Assembly (NCBI GenBank): GCA_946811695.1
Contig: OX328123.1
Location: 149,781,229 to 149,845,228, forward strand
From: Gonocerus acuteangulatus
Lineage: Eukaryota > Arthropoda > Insecta > Hemiptera > Coreidae
Direction: 5' to 3'
Length of the DNA: 64,000 bases
The position numbers and the translations under genes were made by a program. Position 1 is the first letter of the stretch. Each line of letters opens with the position of its first letter. Under the pieces are notes generated by a model. The model was not told the DNA's origin. It ran no database searches and saw nothing but the letters and a program-made list of their open reading frames with translations. Below, one piece after another: positions 60,301 through 64,000 of this stretch.

Positions 60301-62423
60301 GACATAAGGGGCTAACGGGACCACGAGTTAACTCGTGTGGAGCGTCAGGGGCACTGACAGTGGAACACAAGTTAACTTGTGTGGAGCGTCTGGGGTACTG
60401 CAAGTCAAACACGAGTTAATTCGTTCAGAGCAAACAAGGGTTAACAAAAAATAAAATAATAAAAATTGTATTATTATTCAATGTTCCTTCCAAAGTTAAA
60501 ATAATTTAATATATTTCTCGAATCTTTATTTCCTAAAGAAACTAACTTTATAAATAATAAATACTTAGAAATTGAGTCATTGATAGTCTATACCAGTGTT
60601 TCCCAACCTTTATTTCGCCGAGCCTCCCCAAACCAAAAATAATATTTTCATGCCCTGCTTAAGTTAATTTGTAAGAACAGGAATGAGCTTATGAATAAAA
60701 ATAATAACTATTTTTAGGTCATAAATAATTACTAACATAAAAATAACTTGAAACAAAATTTAACGAGGAAGTAGCTTTTTTGAAAAAAAAAAAAAAATAA
60801 ATAAATAAATAAATTATGTAAAAAGTTTAATATACTAAAAAGCTTACCTTTTATTCAGTAGATGAAACAATTTCACACTTAAATATCTCACTTATTGATT
60901 TGAAATGCAACTTGGATTTTTATGCGAATGAACTATTAACAGAAGCGAGAATGTAACAAAAATTTTTTACGAGTGATAGGTGGATGGAACGGGAAGCTGG
61001 GGTGGAGGCGCGTCTCAAGTCATGTTGTTACTTGTCGAAACTTGTATAGCAGGGATTGTATGGCAATTCGGAACAGTTAATGTACATACGTGTTCAATAT
61101 TTTTTTTTTCTTTTCGGAAATGTATACAAAACAATTATGCCCCCTCTGTCATTACTCTAAGCCCCCAAGTGGGGCGTGCCCCCCCCTGGTTGGGAAGTCC
61201 TGGTCTATACGATTCTGTGGTTTAGTAAATGGATATTCTTGGTAGTAGACATAATTTGTGATAAAAGTAGCACATTTTTGCAAGATTGCATCTAAATCAC
61301 ACACTTAAAAACAACACACTTGTATTCTAATGTATAACTTTTTAAACTTTTTCATTGTTGAATTATAATTTTTTATCTTTTATTTTCTTCTTGTGCGTTA
61401 TTTCATATTTTGTGGGTTTAGTTTTTACTACAATCTGACTAATACTTTAACGGACTTTTATTCTCCTGTCCTGATGAGTTAATTGCTACAATCGCGGAAC
61501 TCATAATGAATTAAGTAAGTAAATGGGCCCTCAAATTGGCAAATTTGAGCACAAATGTTGAGCTTATTTTTGCACAAAATATTGAATGGTCTTGGACCCC
61601 TCACACTGCAAAAAAATATTGCACACATTTTTATAATTGTATAGGGGCCGTTATCTTTTTTAAGGCTGTTCAACCACTTGGGTCATTGTTTACTTATGTA
61701 TATATGTGCAATTGAGAATGCATTGACATAAAAATACAAAAGAATATATTATTTGAATCAAAATATTTAATGAAATCAATATATTTTTAATAGACAGGAT
61801 AAAATAAAGATGAAAAAAGGATATAAAATACTTAAAAATGTATATTATACGCTCACACCCTAAATGACAGACAAACAATTGTGCAATACTTTGTCAGCAC
61901 TCCCTCACACAGCACTCTCGTGCTACAAAATTTTGACAGGTCCGCAAAAATTTTTTTAAACTTTCAGAAAACATTTGAAGGCTCTACAAAATACTGAATA
62001 CCCCTTTTTTTGCACAAAATTTAGCCTCACACTCGCAATATTTTTGCACAAAACCGACTTCTTCAAAATTTTGAGCAATATTTTTGCCAGTGTGAGGGCC
62101 CCTTAAGAATAAATAAATAAAATAAATAACACAAAGTTTCTTTTATGTTTGAACCATTCAGCCTTTTACAAAATAATCTTGCTTTTACTGTCTGCTTAAT
62201 GATTTGTAAAATTATTATTTTCGATAAAAGAAATATTTTATCCCTTTATTAAGTGTTTTTTTCATACCTTCTACAGAATAAGAACAGAAGTTCCAGTCTC
62301 TGTTTACAAGATTGATAGCAGCTCGAACTTTCTGTCGCAGCACTCCTTGGCCAGCTTCATTGCAAAGTACAGAAGTAGGGAATAGCATGTTTACTTTGAA
62401 TACTCTCTGAGCAGGTTTTGCAG
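32397..62423 (-). CDS. Host gene span: multi-exon cysteine-rich single-pass membrane protein (uninflatable/SVEP1-like), 3' part
   Basis: Thirteen minus-strand exons with canonical AG acceptors, twelve GT/GC donors and fully compatible phases encode 605 C-terminal residues. Order: spacer ([15 protein letters not shown]...), cysteine-poor linker, four to five GCC2/GCC3 modules, two EGF-like domains, transmembrane helix, about 115-residue cytoplasmic tail ending DTESEGQ. GCC2/GCC3 arrays occur in SCUBE and SVEP1. An EGF-transmembrane end rather than CUB or pentraxin fits insect uninflatable, an apical epithelial protein; this name is a recollection, not a search result. The N terminus lies beyond the right edge. 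Introns carry most of the transposons described here. Confidence 0.85.
33047..33380. mobile_element. Candidate MITE with 16-bp inverted ends
   Basis: Left end GGTCCTTGCCCATTCC, right end complement of GGCCCTTGCCCACTCC, 334 bp apart. I see no clear target duplication, so the superfamily is unknown. It lies in the last intron of the host gene. Confidence 0.45.
33830..33937 (-). CDS. Host gene exon 12 (cytoplasmic tail)
   Basis: Reads [20 protein letters not shown] and [19 protein letters not shown] fits the Yxx-hydrophobic sorting motif. Acceptor ACTTTTGTAG, donor AAAG/gtatgt. Confidence 0.88.
34014..34352. mobile_element. piggyBac-like MITE (TTAA-flanked)
   Basis: Left end TTAACACTTTTGTTGCGGC, right end complement of TTAACACTTTGGCTGCGGG, pairing over about 27 bp. 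Internal palindrome near 34278-34295 (GTCCTTCCGAAGGGAC). 339 bp, non-coding. Confidence 0.78.
34426..34560. repeat. Long palindrome (fold-back element) in host intron
   Basis: Arms of at least 37 bp (TAAGTAAAGATGGAATGG...GGGATTCGGCTAAATAA and its complement) pair perfectly around an AT-rich loop that is itself largely self-complementary. A fragment of the arm recurs near 43381-43405. Confidence 0.92.
34683..35389. mobile_element. pogo/Tigger-like MITE
   Basis: Left end CAGTGGAACATGGATAATTC, right end complement of CAGTAGAACTTGGATAATTC, each next to TA. The inner sequence is rich in ATTCGAA repeats, as in pogo/Tigger-type elements. The interior has no transposase. Confidence 0.7.
35703..35760. 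mobile_element. Single end of a second pogo-like element
   Basis: The complement reads CAGTAAAACCTCATTAACCC next to TA, then GGACC and GGATAACCCGG repeats. The partner end is not recognisable (TACTGTACC at 35588 is a weak candidate). Confidence 0.45.
35895..36015 (-). mobile_element. tRNA-derived SINE (family 2), truncated copy
   Basis: On the minus strand: GGGTCTCCTCGTGGTCTAGT, A box GTGGTCTAGTGGCTAG, B box GGTGGATTCAGTCCCC, then the shared body GTGCAGCGAGGAATTTT in complement. It lacks the 3' portion and poly(A). Confidence 0.7.
36875..37077 (-). CDS. Host gene exon 11 (cytoplasmic tail, proximal)
   Basis: Begins with a basic stop-transfer segment ([10 protein letters not shown]), then a tyrosine- and acid-rich stretch ([20 protein letters not shown]). 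Acceptor TTTTTCCAG, donor AAAG/gtgatt. It looks like a docking region for SH2/PTB or endocytic adaptors, which is inference. Confidence 0.9.
37478..37640. repeat. Left inverted repeat of a 2.95-kb composite
   Basis: Reverse complement of about 40262-40428 with moderate divergence; outermost ATATGGTTCGGC pairs with GCCACACCATAT. The LINE and R2-like fragments lie between them. These may be the long TIRs of a DNA element that later received the LINE. Confidence 0.65.
37620..37731. repeat. Palindrome with 44-bp arms
   Basis: Arms 37620-37663 and 37688-37731 match except for one base (CAACAGCTGACC versus the complement of GGTCATCTGTTG), around a 24-nt loop. It lies at the inner edge of the left inverted repeat. 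Confidence 0.9.
37793..38400 (+). pseudogene. Jockey-like LINE reverse transcriptase fragment
   Basis: Reads [20 protein letters not shown] (RT motif A), [20 protein letters not shown] (motif B), a [10 protein letters not shown] block (motif C, catalytic FADD retained) and [12 protein letters not shown] (thumb), then [10 protein letters not shown]. In-frame stops at about 38051 and 38249. The body breaks at 38400, where the R2-like fragment begins, and resumes at about 39779. Confidence 0.8.
38402..39775 (-). mobile_element. R2-like (RLE-type) LINE fragment, 5'-truncated, nested in another LINE
   Basis: Minus-strand ORF 39748-38702 (348 aa) is intact. It starts at the end of RT ([29 protein letters not shown]), then carries a C-x2-C-x8-H-x4-C knuckle ([18 protein letters not shown]) and a restriction-like endonuclease ([19 protein letters not shown]). 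This order is specific to R2-type LINEs. The open frame continues upstream to about 39770. A 3' UTR of about 300 nt reaches 38402, with an end identical to 6215-6252. 5' truncation and the uninterrupted ORF suggest a fairly recent insertion. Confidence 0.85.
39776..40162 (+). pseudogene. Jockey-like LINE ORF2 C-terminus, distal part
   Basis: Reads [40 protein letters not shown], then [19 protein letters not shown] and a stop. It is the standard end of jockey-type ORF2 and continues the reading interrupted at 38400. The 3' UTR that follows is T- and CT-rich. Confidence 0.78.
40262..40428. repeat. Right inverted repeat of the 2.95-kb composite
   Basis: Contains ACCAGTATGATCCATTATAT and TTTCTGTAACAAA, the complement of sequences at 37530-37580. 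Pairs with 37478-37640. Confidence 0.65.
40463..41595 (+). mobile_element. Candidate Helitron-type fragment ending CTAGT
   Basis: Begins at ACTCACTCACTCATC and ends GCATGGGTATTCAGCTAGT, preceded by a weak hairpin (CCGTG/CATGG). A GCTAGT end after a short hairpin is frequent in canonical Helitrons. No coding sequence. Another DNA element (40811-41310) lies within it. Confidence 0.35.
40811..41310. mobile_element. Candidate DNA transposon fragment with GGCTTGCCATA ends
   Basis: AGGCTTGCCATA at the left and the complement TATGGCAAGCAT at the right, both followed inward by CCGGGACA blocks. The right side has a nested CCGGGACAGTCCCGG palindrome. No target duplication is clear. Confidence 0.4.
41719..41917 (-). 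CDS. Host gene exon 10 (EGF-like domain 2 and transmembrane helix)
   Basis: EGF part: [20 protein letters not shown] then [14 protein letters not shown] membrane helix follows ([20 protein letters not shown]) and ends at WMICA. The donor AAG/gttagg lies immediately after the helix. The T-rich run next to the donor on the intron side is 25 nt. Confidence 0.95.
42306..42692. mobile_element. piggyBac-like MITE, short relative of 2466-3579
   Basis: Bounded by TTAA; left end TTAACGCCTTCGGGCCC, right end complement of TTAACACTTTCAGGACC. The reverse complement parallels 2466-2860, including GAAGTTTCTTCACTTATT-type blocks and the array edge, but it contains only about two repeat-like units. Located in the intron between exons 9 and 10. 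Confidence 0.78.
43469..43619 (-). CDS. Host gene exon 9 (EGF-like domain 1)
   Basis: Reads [20 protein letters not shown] and [14 protein letters not shown]: six cysteines in EGF spacing with the C-x-C-x-P-G-Y-x-G ending. Acceptor TTTTATTTAG, donor ACTG/gtaagt. Confidence 0.93.
43770..44430. repeat. Minisatellite of about 62-67 bp in intron
   Basis: About ten units of the type ATTCCACAATAATAATGATA, TTAGTCAATGATTGC, then a G-run and A-run. Successive units from 43931, 43993 and 44055 are exactly 62 bp apart; others vary by a few bases. Located between exons 8 and 9. Confidence 0.9.
44456..44580 (-). CDS. Host gene exon 8 (last GCC2/GCC3 module)
   Basis: Reads [20 protein letters not shown] and [16 protein letters not shown], with a potential N-glycosylation site (NSS, NTS). 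Acceptor TAAAATTCAG, donor TCG/gtaaga. Confidence 0.92.
44673..44859 (-). CDS. Host gene exon 7 (GCC2/GCC3 module)
   Basis: Reads [40 protein letters not shown] and [11 protein letters not shown]. Acceptor TAATTGCAG, donor CCTG/gtgagt. 187 bp. Confidence 0.93.
45268..45308. repeat. Poly(A) tract
   Basis: About 41 A residues in the intron between exons 6 and 7. It may be the tail of a decayed retroposon, but no body is recognisable. Confidence 0.9.
45400..46006 (+). mobile_element. Old, diverged Helentron-like copy with 3' terminus
   Basis: GCGCTAAATGAAGCAATCCT, then ATGAGTCGAATTTTTT at 45971-46006 aligns with the family 3' block. The interior at 45405-45490 parallels the ATTTTAT-ACAGACATG...GTATACTTT segment of copies 2-4. 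It is far more diverged, so the family has been active over a long time. Confidence 0.5.
46764..47200 (+). pseudogene. Decayed hypothetical transposon-like ORF in intron
   Basis: Starts [20 protein letters not shown], then [20 protein letters not shown] and YQPAKKV. After a frameshift and stop it continues as [12 protein letters not shown] and, in another frame, [16 protein letters not shown] do not know the family with certainty; a DIxxCKC-type cysteine block recurs in multi-copy arthropod hypothetical proteins. It is antisense to the host gene. Confidence 0.4.
47502..47653 (-). CDS. Host gene exon 6 (GCC2/GCC3 module) with GC donor
   Basis: Reads [20 protein letters not shown], then [20 protein letters not shown] and SQE. 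The donor is GAG/gcaagt, a strong match to the minor GC-AG intron class. The next exon starts in phase 0 with ECRDECG, so the junction is consistent. Confidence 0.9.
47654..49313. other. Host intron without a firm feature
   Basis: AT-rich. A direct duplication of about 29 bp (CTCTTAGTTGTGACAAAGTT) lies at 48195-48245. The stretch 48780-49240 is less AT-rich and ends near GTCGACCCAACGTGGCGC, which recalls an LTR/primer-binding edge but lacks defined ends. Confidence 0.4.
49314..49487 (-). CDS. Host gene exon 5 (GCC2/GCC3 module)
   Basis: Contains [20 protein letters not shown] and [14 protein letters not shown], the C-x2-C spacing of ephrin-receptor-like repeats, ending SAADCK. Acceptor AAATTTCAG, donor AAAG/gtaata. 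Confidence 0.92.
49682..50488. mobile_element. Candidate piggyBac-like MITE, degenerate right end
   Basis: Left end TTAACACATTGACTTCGGC; the right end complement CTAATATGTTGGCTTTGG matches imperfectly and has lost the TTAA. Internal palindromes of GGGAC-(A/T)n-GTCCC type (49736-49751, 50228-50241, 50453-50471) are typical of this group. It sits between exons 4 and 5. Confidence 0.5.
50537..50727 (-). CDS. Host gene exon 4 (linker and start of first GCC2/GCC3 module)
   Basis: Acceptor TATTATTTCAG, donor TGTG/gtacgt. Acidic linker ([20 protein letters not shown]) followed by [19 protein letters not shown], the familiar opening of the cysteine-rich repeat array. Confidence 0.9.
50856..50912 (-). 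CDS. Host gene exon 3 (57 bp)
   Basis: Acceptor TTTTTTCACAG, donor CAA/gtaagt. Encodes [18 protein letters not shown]. Short exon, but phases match both neighbours exactly. Confidence 0.82.
51030..51156. repeat. Short inverted repeat pair
   Basis: AATGTTAAGCACTTT near the left end and the complement of AATGCTAAGCACTTT near the right end, about 125 bp overall. Possibly a small MITE. In the intron between exons 2 and 3. Confidence 0.5.
51700..52157 (+). repeat. 5' LTR of the gypsy element
   Basis: Starts TGTAACCATAG and ends ACATGTTACA. Contains a direct GATAGCCATAGATAG / CTATCTATGG inverted pair and a T-run near the end. Near-identical to 58696-59154. Confidence 0.95.
52160..52177 (+). promoter_or_regulatory. 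Primer-binding site of the gypsy element
   Basis: Two bases after the LTR, TGGTGTCAGGTGTGG starts with the TGG expected to pair with a tRNA 3' CCA. The tRNA type cannot be assigned from sequence alone. Confidence 0.75.
52484..53518 (+). CDS. gag: Gag polyprotein of the gypsy element
   Basis: Intact 344-residue ORF. An N-terminal coiled-coil-like segment ([20 protein letters not shown]) is followed by a capsid-like region (about 55-210) and two CCHC zinc knuckles near residues 267 ([14 protein letters not shown]) and 297 ([14 protein letters not shown]). Gag forms the particle and packages the RNA through the knuckles. The leader of about 300 nt from the primer-binding site is GC-rich. The stop TAG (53516-53518) lies inside the open pol frame, which begins at 53455, so the two overlap by 64 nt with a -1 relation. 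Confidence 0.95.
   Translation: MANPEELITNLKGQLEEALKANQLFKEELTKSRESARMSGSMAPRRDMSLQAMVAPWSGDDSSVPVTDYLNGLELVADSGQWEDKDMALVVRMRLKGSAASFLASRTDLQGPGVPYDTIKVALLERFREVRRHEQFLLQLSNMRQEKGEGVRAFADRCRKLGEKSCGASGSEEERKGARNLLDKVVLSAYLSGLKGEIGQQTRLSFPSNLQGAVERATAIEEELGRGESQHFTCREVVAVEFCEEDEPLGLEEKGVAVAASERKEACFRCGVRGHFARDCRRAWQPVRGTGRQNMRCYQCNGVGHIARECKGNQDRGARGESPKIQGRYPNANGRGMPPARGPQ
53455..57759 (+). CDS. pol: Pol polyprotein: protease, RT, RNase H, integrase
   Basis: Open from 53455 with no ATG near the start, so expression as a Gag-Pol fusion by -1 frameshift in the 53455-53518 overlap is likely (CCCCCCT-like run at 53494-53500 is a candidate). Counting from 53563: protease DTGAD near residue 20; RT with YLDD near 514; RNase H ([17 protein letters not shown]); integrase zinc region from about 847; D at 917, D at 977 and E at 1013, the classic D-D35-E; a GPH (GPY/F) motif near 1158; then about 230 residues of acidic, Ser-rich tail of unknown role. 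All catalytic residues are present, so the enzyme looks functional. Confidence 0.95.
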   Translation, partial: NSGALPKCERPRDAPCPRPTIDRGDKRINDLRKTCGVPRLIIPVKVNGQDLEMMVDTGADITVLNRPAPGAGLQPVSFKVRGVTDHLLPLEGEQVVDIELPGFSFRHRVAVARVLPSGGGILGRDLLGRVGARISIGGRNYDLGTLTTSLGVTSTETVTEAQSEERDRKWIEGVVARTRILEEKWSCPGSGVSSSNIVSAAGSAGGCTVSQKSSSGDAHTISNGSGRKARRRERKSPYVRLCQEVSLPAYSEATVAVRVPAAIRRGNILIEPLEGLTSGVRTGRSVSEVVEGSAWIQVVNLSGGSVVLRRDSPLGRVEEGNWSLAEGQGESPTKAKQTVKTGSDLQEKLRHLPVVEKKPLLELLSRFQDLFEEPRGEGCALPVQHRIVTGNARPVVKRPYRVPYAEKAVVAEQLNSMLERGIITPSTSPWQAPVVLVKKKSPDGEVRYRFCTDFRGLNAVTRVDTYPLPLIQETLEQLGNCRYFSTLDLASGYHQIPIAPEDQEKTAFTTEGGHFEYRKMAFGLAGAPATFQRLMEQLLGRLKGTGCFVYLDDVVVYSATLGEHIARLEEVFNLLRGANLKVNLRKCTFAAKEVMYLGHVVTDSGVKPDPGKVEAVKTFPKPRNAREVRSFLGLASYYRRFIPEFASRAKALTELTKTRATFVWEPAQEKSFADLKEALTSDLLLVYPDFRDPFVLSTDASGVALGAVLSQVQGGVERPICYASRQLKGPECNYSATERELLAVVWATKLIRCYLLGRKFKLITDHAALKWMLSLRDPSSRLTRWALRLEEFEYVVEHKPGVNHKNADALSRSVAEIRTRYPLTRSHIRRAQEQDGWCQKLAREGGSVRADAEGLWYWAVDLEGSDWRLLVPESLRLKILEYHHSKPWAGHPGIERTLANLRGSFYWPSMEKDARNFVESCHRCAQRKSPPGLKVPLEVPYVASGPFEQVSLDIFGPLPRSRRGHRYLLTFIDNFTRYAEAIPIKEQTAQETAVAFVENIVTRHGVPKRLLTDQGRNFVSALFKEVCRALGIKKLQTTAYHPECNGMVERLHRTITDSITHFVRRDGRDWDRWVPYAVMAYRAIPHSSTGYSPNYLLLGRELVTPFDCDLGPSLNQEDRDRLLPEDHVIQLRKRLSEAYREALVRSERCYQRRTAFVNSRRKERELAAGDWVYLNVPAVKPGHCPKFHRPWTGPHQVTRVLSRVNYEVELSTGARAVVHINRLKKAATKGNMDPEREEAETTNRSHREEQDEEEANDEWSWAMEPGRPYDLNYQTPDRAGDAEEGESEARATDHSDCPVSAGASPSCPDPSCPLGGQFSSPPSETTTPDEVLSDSALSEGEVGQEEEAERSGSPQPIGRVEGANEGGRHRERSRRLYGRRGVDSQPSSERRSSSSSPSNDPKDATWTPGEREQGPRPRSPYSLRRRGVQRPNDE
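57752..58573 (+). CDS. Env-like third ORF of the gypsy element, probably broken
   Basis: The ATG at 57752 overlaps the pol stop (57757-57759). The 273-residue product has a segment of the style [12 protein letters not shown] ... [14 protein letters not shown], which resembles the fusion-protein-like envelopes of insect errantiviruses, and ends cysteine-rich without an anchor. A membrane-anchor-like stretch ([12 protein letters not shown] followed by basic residues, 58481-58534) lies in another frame that stops at 58623-58625, so a small indel near 58440-58460 seems to separate ectodomain and anchor. No signal peptide is visible. Envelope identity is inferred from pattern only. Confidence 0.5.
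   Translation: MSRRGTRIFGVIKRVFREEGRHMRVLQGNPTAIGHQPSLSLPFSSSLRSLGLGFTEYLVKLRRVMLGVEGLIDGRFNRELVSPQELISVLAGIAEASPAGLALLTQDGRLHEQVYYAAATVQVIASADGVLAFIDLPLMPLEQRMKMQRRPVQELSARLLVETRHQGSYLFVSQERTAQSVLQERGFAGVDKVKYGFPTTVPLHNGDVPPCVFASLEQPLSRIGHKGELHEILDLGRCIYCNYLCGSYYSRGGGEEVLQEEPVCAKCGNGSKN
58683..58692 (+). promoter_or_regulatory. Polypurine tract of the gypsy element
   Basis: GAATTAGGGGG directly before the 3' LTR, the expected place for plus-strand priming. Confidence 0.6.
58696..59154 (+). repeat. 3' LTR of the gypsy element
   Basis: Matches 51700-52157 except for G versus A in GGAG(G/A)GCAG and 11 versus 10 T in the terminal T-run. Followed by CCTG. Confidence 0.95.
59221..59305 (-). CDS. 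Host gene exon 2 (spacer region)
   Basis: Acceptor TGTAATTGTAG, donor CAG/gtaaag. Reads [20 protein letters not shown] and TRQADQN. The following intron (50913-59220) contains the gypsy element in antisense orientation. Confidence 0.85.
59706..60444. mobile_element. piggyBac-like MITE with palindromic subrepeats
   Basis: Left end TTAACCCTTTCTTTGCT, right end complement of TTAACCCTTGTTTGCT. Near the right end a unit of about 53 bp containing ACGAGTTAACTCGT and TGTGGAGCGTC repeats two and a half times (60319-60435). Each unit holds its own palindromic GTTAAC core. Located between host exons 1 and 2. Confidence 0.75.
60594..61202. mobile_element. hAT MITE with perfect 8-bp TSD GTCTATAC
   Basis: Ends CAGTGTTTCCCAACC and complement of CAGGACTTCCCAACC, a well-known hAT terminal style. 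GTCTATAC flanks both sides (60586-60593, 61203-61210). 609 bp, non-coding. Confidence 0.92.
61525..62102. mobile_element. DNA element with GGGCCCTCACACTGGC ends
   Basis: Left end GGGCCCTCAAATTGGC, right end complement of GGGGCCCTCACACTGGC. The right half is shared with 14690-14835 and 20445-20620 in the inverted arms. Internal copies of the end-like motif occur near 61595 and 61985. Superfamily unclear. Confidence 0.5.
62268..62423 (-). CDS. Host gene exon 1 of window (spacer region)
   Basis: Acceptor TTTGTTTCAG, donor GAAG/gtatga. Reads [20 protein letters not shown], then [20 protein letters not shown] and [10 protein letters not shown]. Starts with two bases completing a codon, so an upstream exon ending in phase 1 must exist outside or near the edge. 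Two cysteines probably pair with those in the next exon. Confidence 0.85.
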
Positions 62424-63152
62424 CTGAAACAAAAGCAAAATGTATTGAAACATTTTATGTAGACTTGGAGGCTCTTTAGCCTTGAGTGTTAAAGTGTTAA
62501 TACTGTATCTAAGATTGTGAGTTCTATTCCCAATATGGGTGGTGCCTTTTCTTTCCAGAAAAGGAAAGGCATCAACCCATTCCAGCCAGAATGGGATGAT
62601 ACACGCTAGATAATCCATCCCAAAATATCTGAGTTATTAATAAAGGGATGTTAAGCAATGAAAACAATGAGTTAGATGATTACCATTATGCAACAAAAAC
62701 TGTTTTATTGTATTAATTTTGTCACAGCTCTGAGGATGGTGGCAGGAGCTGCCGAAAGCGCTCGCGTAGAAAAATAAACTTTTGTGAAGGAACAGGACGT
62801 TTTTCATTTACCTCAAGATCTTCCTTCTCTGCCAGCAACCTCAACGTTTTTGAATAATTATATACACCTAGAGAAAAGGTGAGAAAGTCTATGATTAAGT
62901 TTTGTTAACAATGAGGATGGTGGTAAAAGAAGTTTTGTCCTTAACAAAACAAAAAATCTGGCGGAATAGGTGATCTGATTTCTTGTGACTTGAATAACTT
63001 TTGGGTAATGTAGTTACAATGTTTAATCATTTCATCATTAAATCAGTGTGGAAACTGAATTAGTATAAAGAACAAAATAAATATACAAATACATAGTTTT
63101 TTTAATAAAGGCTTTTCATTGAGGAATTAAGTAATAGTAAAAACCACCAATA
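62424..63152. other. No firm feature; possible old retroposon debris
   Basis: A weak tRNA-like B box (GAGTTCTATTCCC) at about 62520 and a CGAAAGCGCTCG-type segment at about 62754 suggest old retroposon fragments. No exon with a compatible phase could be fixed here. Confidence 0.35.
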
Positions 63153-63483
63153 AGGGGGCGAGGTTAGCTCAGTGGTAGAGCACTGGACTAATAAGCTGGA
63201 GGCCTGAGTTCAAATCCTGAGCAAGCGCTAAAGATTTTTTCTTCTAGTGTCTTCGTTCATGGGTTAAATTCGGCCCCCCGTCCCAAGGCCGACCCAGCCT
63301 TTAATTAATTTAATAATGGGTACCTTGGGTGCTAATGACTCTAGCAGTTGAAGCGGCCAAGGGGAAAATCAGGTGGCTGGAGCATAGTACTGACCATACT
63401 ATCTCCCTTGTGTGCTGTATGGTCATGAATCAGATACCTCTATAGTATCTGCCCCTCAGGGCCCTCGTGGCCTGTTACGGGAC

Positions 63484-63516
<33 letters not shown>
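63153..63516 (+). mobile_element. Complete tRNA-derived SINE (family 1) with T-rich tail and 12-bp TSD
   Basis: The head resembles tRNA-Ile (A box TTAGCTCAGTGG, loop CTAATAA, B box GAGTTCAAATCC). A body of about 260 bp ends GTTACGGGACTGA and is followed by 30 T residues. AAACCACCAATA lies on both sides (63141-63152 and 63517-63528). The T-tail on the strand bearing the A and B boxes is atypical for SINEs, which usually end in A-rich repeats. Confidence 0.9.
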
Positions 63517-63520
<4 letters not shown>

Positions 63521-63533
63521 CACCAATATCACA

Positions 63534-63687
63534 TTAACCCATTAGCGCCGGGCGTTACCATAAGGTAACGCCAATATCTAAGCGATGATAGCAAATTTAT
63601 ATTATATACTAAGTTCATAAAATTGATTTATTTGTATTTAGAATTTTCAAAAAAAAAAAAAAAGAAACTTTAGTACTAATGGGTTAA
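63534..63687. mobile_element. Short piggyBac-like MITE
   Basis: Left end TTAACCCATTAGCGCC, right end complement of TTAACCCATTAGTACT, both at TTAA; 154 bp. An inner palindrome GGCGTTACC-ATAA-GGTAACGCC sits next to the left end. It lies 17 bp from the SINE tail. Confidence 0.8.
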
Positions 63688-63846
63688 AATTACCTAGAAT
63701 AGTATTTTAGGAGCATAAAATATCCTTTTGTTGTTTTAATTATAGCAGATTTAGGAGGAATGTAGGTATTGAAAATTAACCCACAAAAGAATTTTTTAAA
63801 AGTGTCAAATCTTTATTAGAAAAAATAGCTTGTATTAAAATACAAG

Positions 63847-64000
63847 GTGCAGTATGCCCAGCTGGGCAGAGGCCCAGCTCCTACAAGGACTGTAGCAGTC
63901 AACAGTGCAGTATGCCCAGGTGGGCAGAGGCCCAGCTCCTACAAGGACTGTAGCAGTCAACAGTACAGTATGCCCAGCTGGGCAGAGGCCCAGCTCCTAC
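63847..64000. repeat. 58-bp tandem repeat running off the window
   Basis: Units begin near 63847, 63905 and 63963, exactly 58 bp apart, with two substitutions. Each unit contains CCCAGCTGGGCAGAGGCCCA, which can fold, and CTACAAGGACTGTAGCAGTC. The array length beyond 64000 is unknown. Confidence 0.93.

Noticed and set aside
62800..62870. Additional upstream host exon with donor GAG/gtaaat
   Set aside because: The phase could not be matched, and the segment adjoins retroposon-like debris.

Overview
The window is eukaryotic, AT-rich and full of introns and transposons. It is most consistent with an arthropod, probably an insect: it carries R1-like and R2-like LINE remnants, a gypsy-type retroelement with an env-like third ORF, and many small piggyBac-, hAT- and mariner-type elements. 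I cannot name the species. No bacterial gene organisation, CRISPR array or operon is present.

One host gene is clearly supported. It lies on the minus strand as 13 phase-compatible exons between 62423 and 32397; its 5' part lies beyond the right edge. The visible 605 residues are the C-terminal part of a single-pass membrane protein: a spacer region, a run of cysteine-rich GCC2/GCC3 (ephrin-receptor-like) modules, two EGF-like domains, one transmembrane helix and a short tyrosine-rich cytoplasmic tail. This layout recalls SCUBE/SVEP1 and insect uninflatable-type proteins. One intron uses a GC donor. Two further plus-strand terminal-exon candidates (3607-3706 and 3975-4186) hint at the end of a second, unidentified gene entering from the left.

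Layout. 1-5.5 kb: hAT-like MITE, LINE fragments, a TTAA-flanked MITE holding a 41-bp minisatellite, then the candidate exons. 5.5-30 kb: a mosaic of nested repeats. Its backbone is four copies (plus fragments) of one family that fits the Helentron/HINE pattern: a 13-bp inverted repeat placed asymmetrically, terminal hairpins, an internal TA microsatellite and insertion in T-runs. Between them lies a large inverted duplication (13764-16659 versus 18799-21523) around a broken gypsy pol. An R1-like LINE (23.7-27.4 kb) is split by a Helentron-like copy and by a piggyBac-like MITE. 30-63 kb: the host gene, with introns filled by TTAA MITEs, a pogo-like MITE, a LINE interrupted by an R2-like fragment, a 62-bp minisatellite and, at 51700-59154, a young and nearly complete gypsy element with LTRs that differ by one substitution and one homopolymer length change. 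59.7-64 kb: more MITEs, a tRNA-derived SINE with a T-rich tail and 12-bp target duplications, and a 58-bp tandem repeat running off the edge.

The genes do not form a pathway. The window is mainly a record of transposon insertion, nesting and inversion around one large receptor-like gene.
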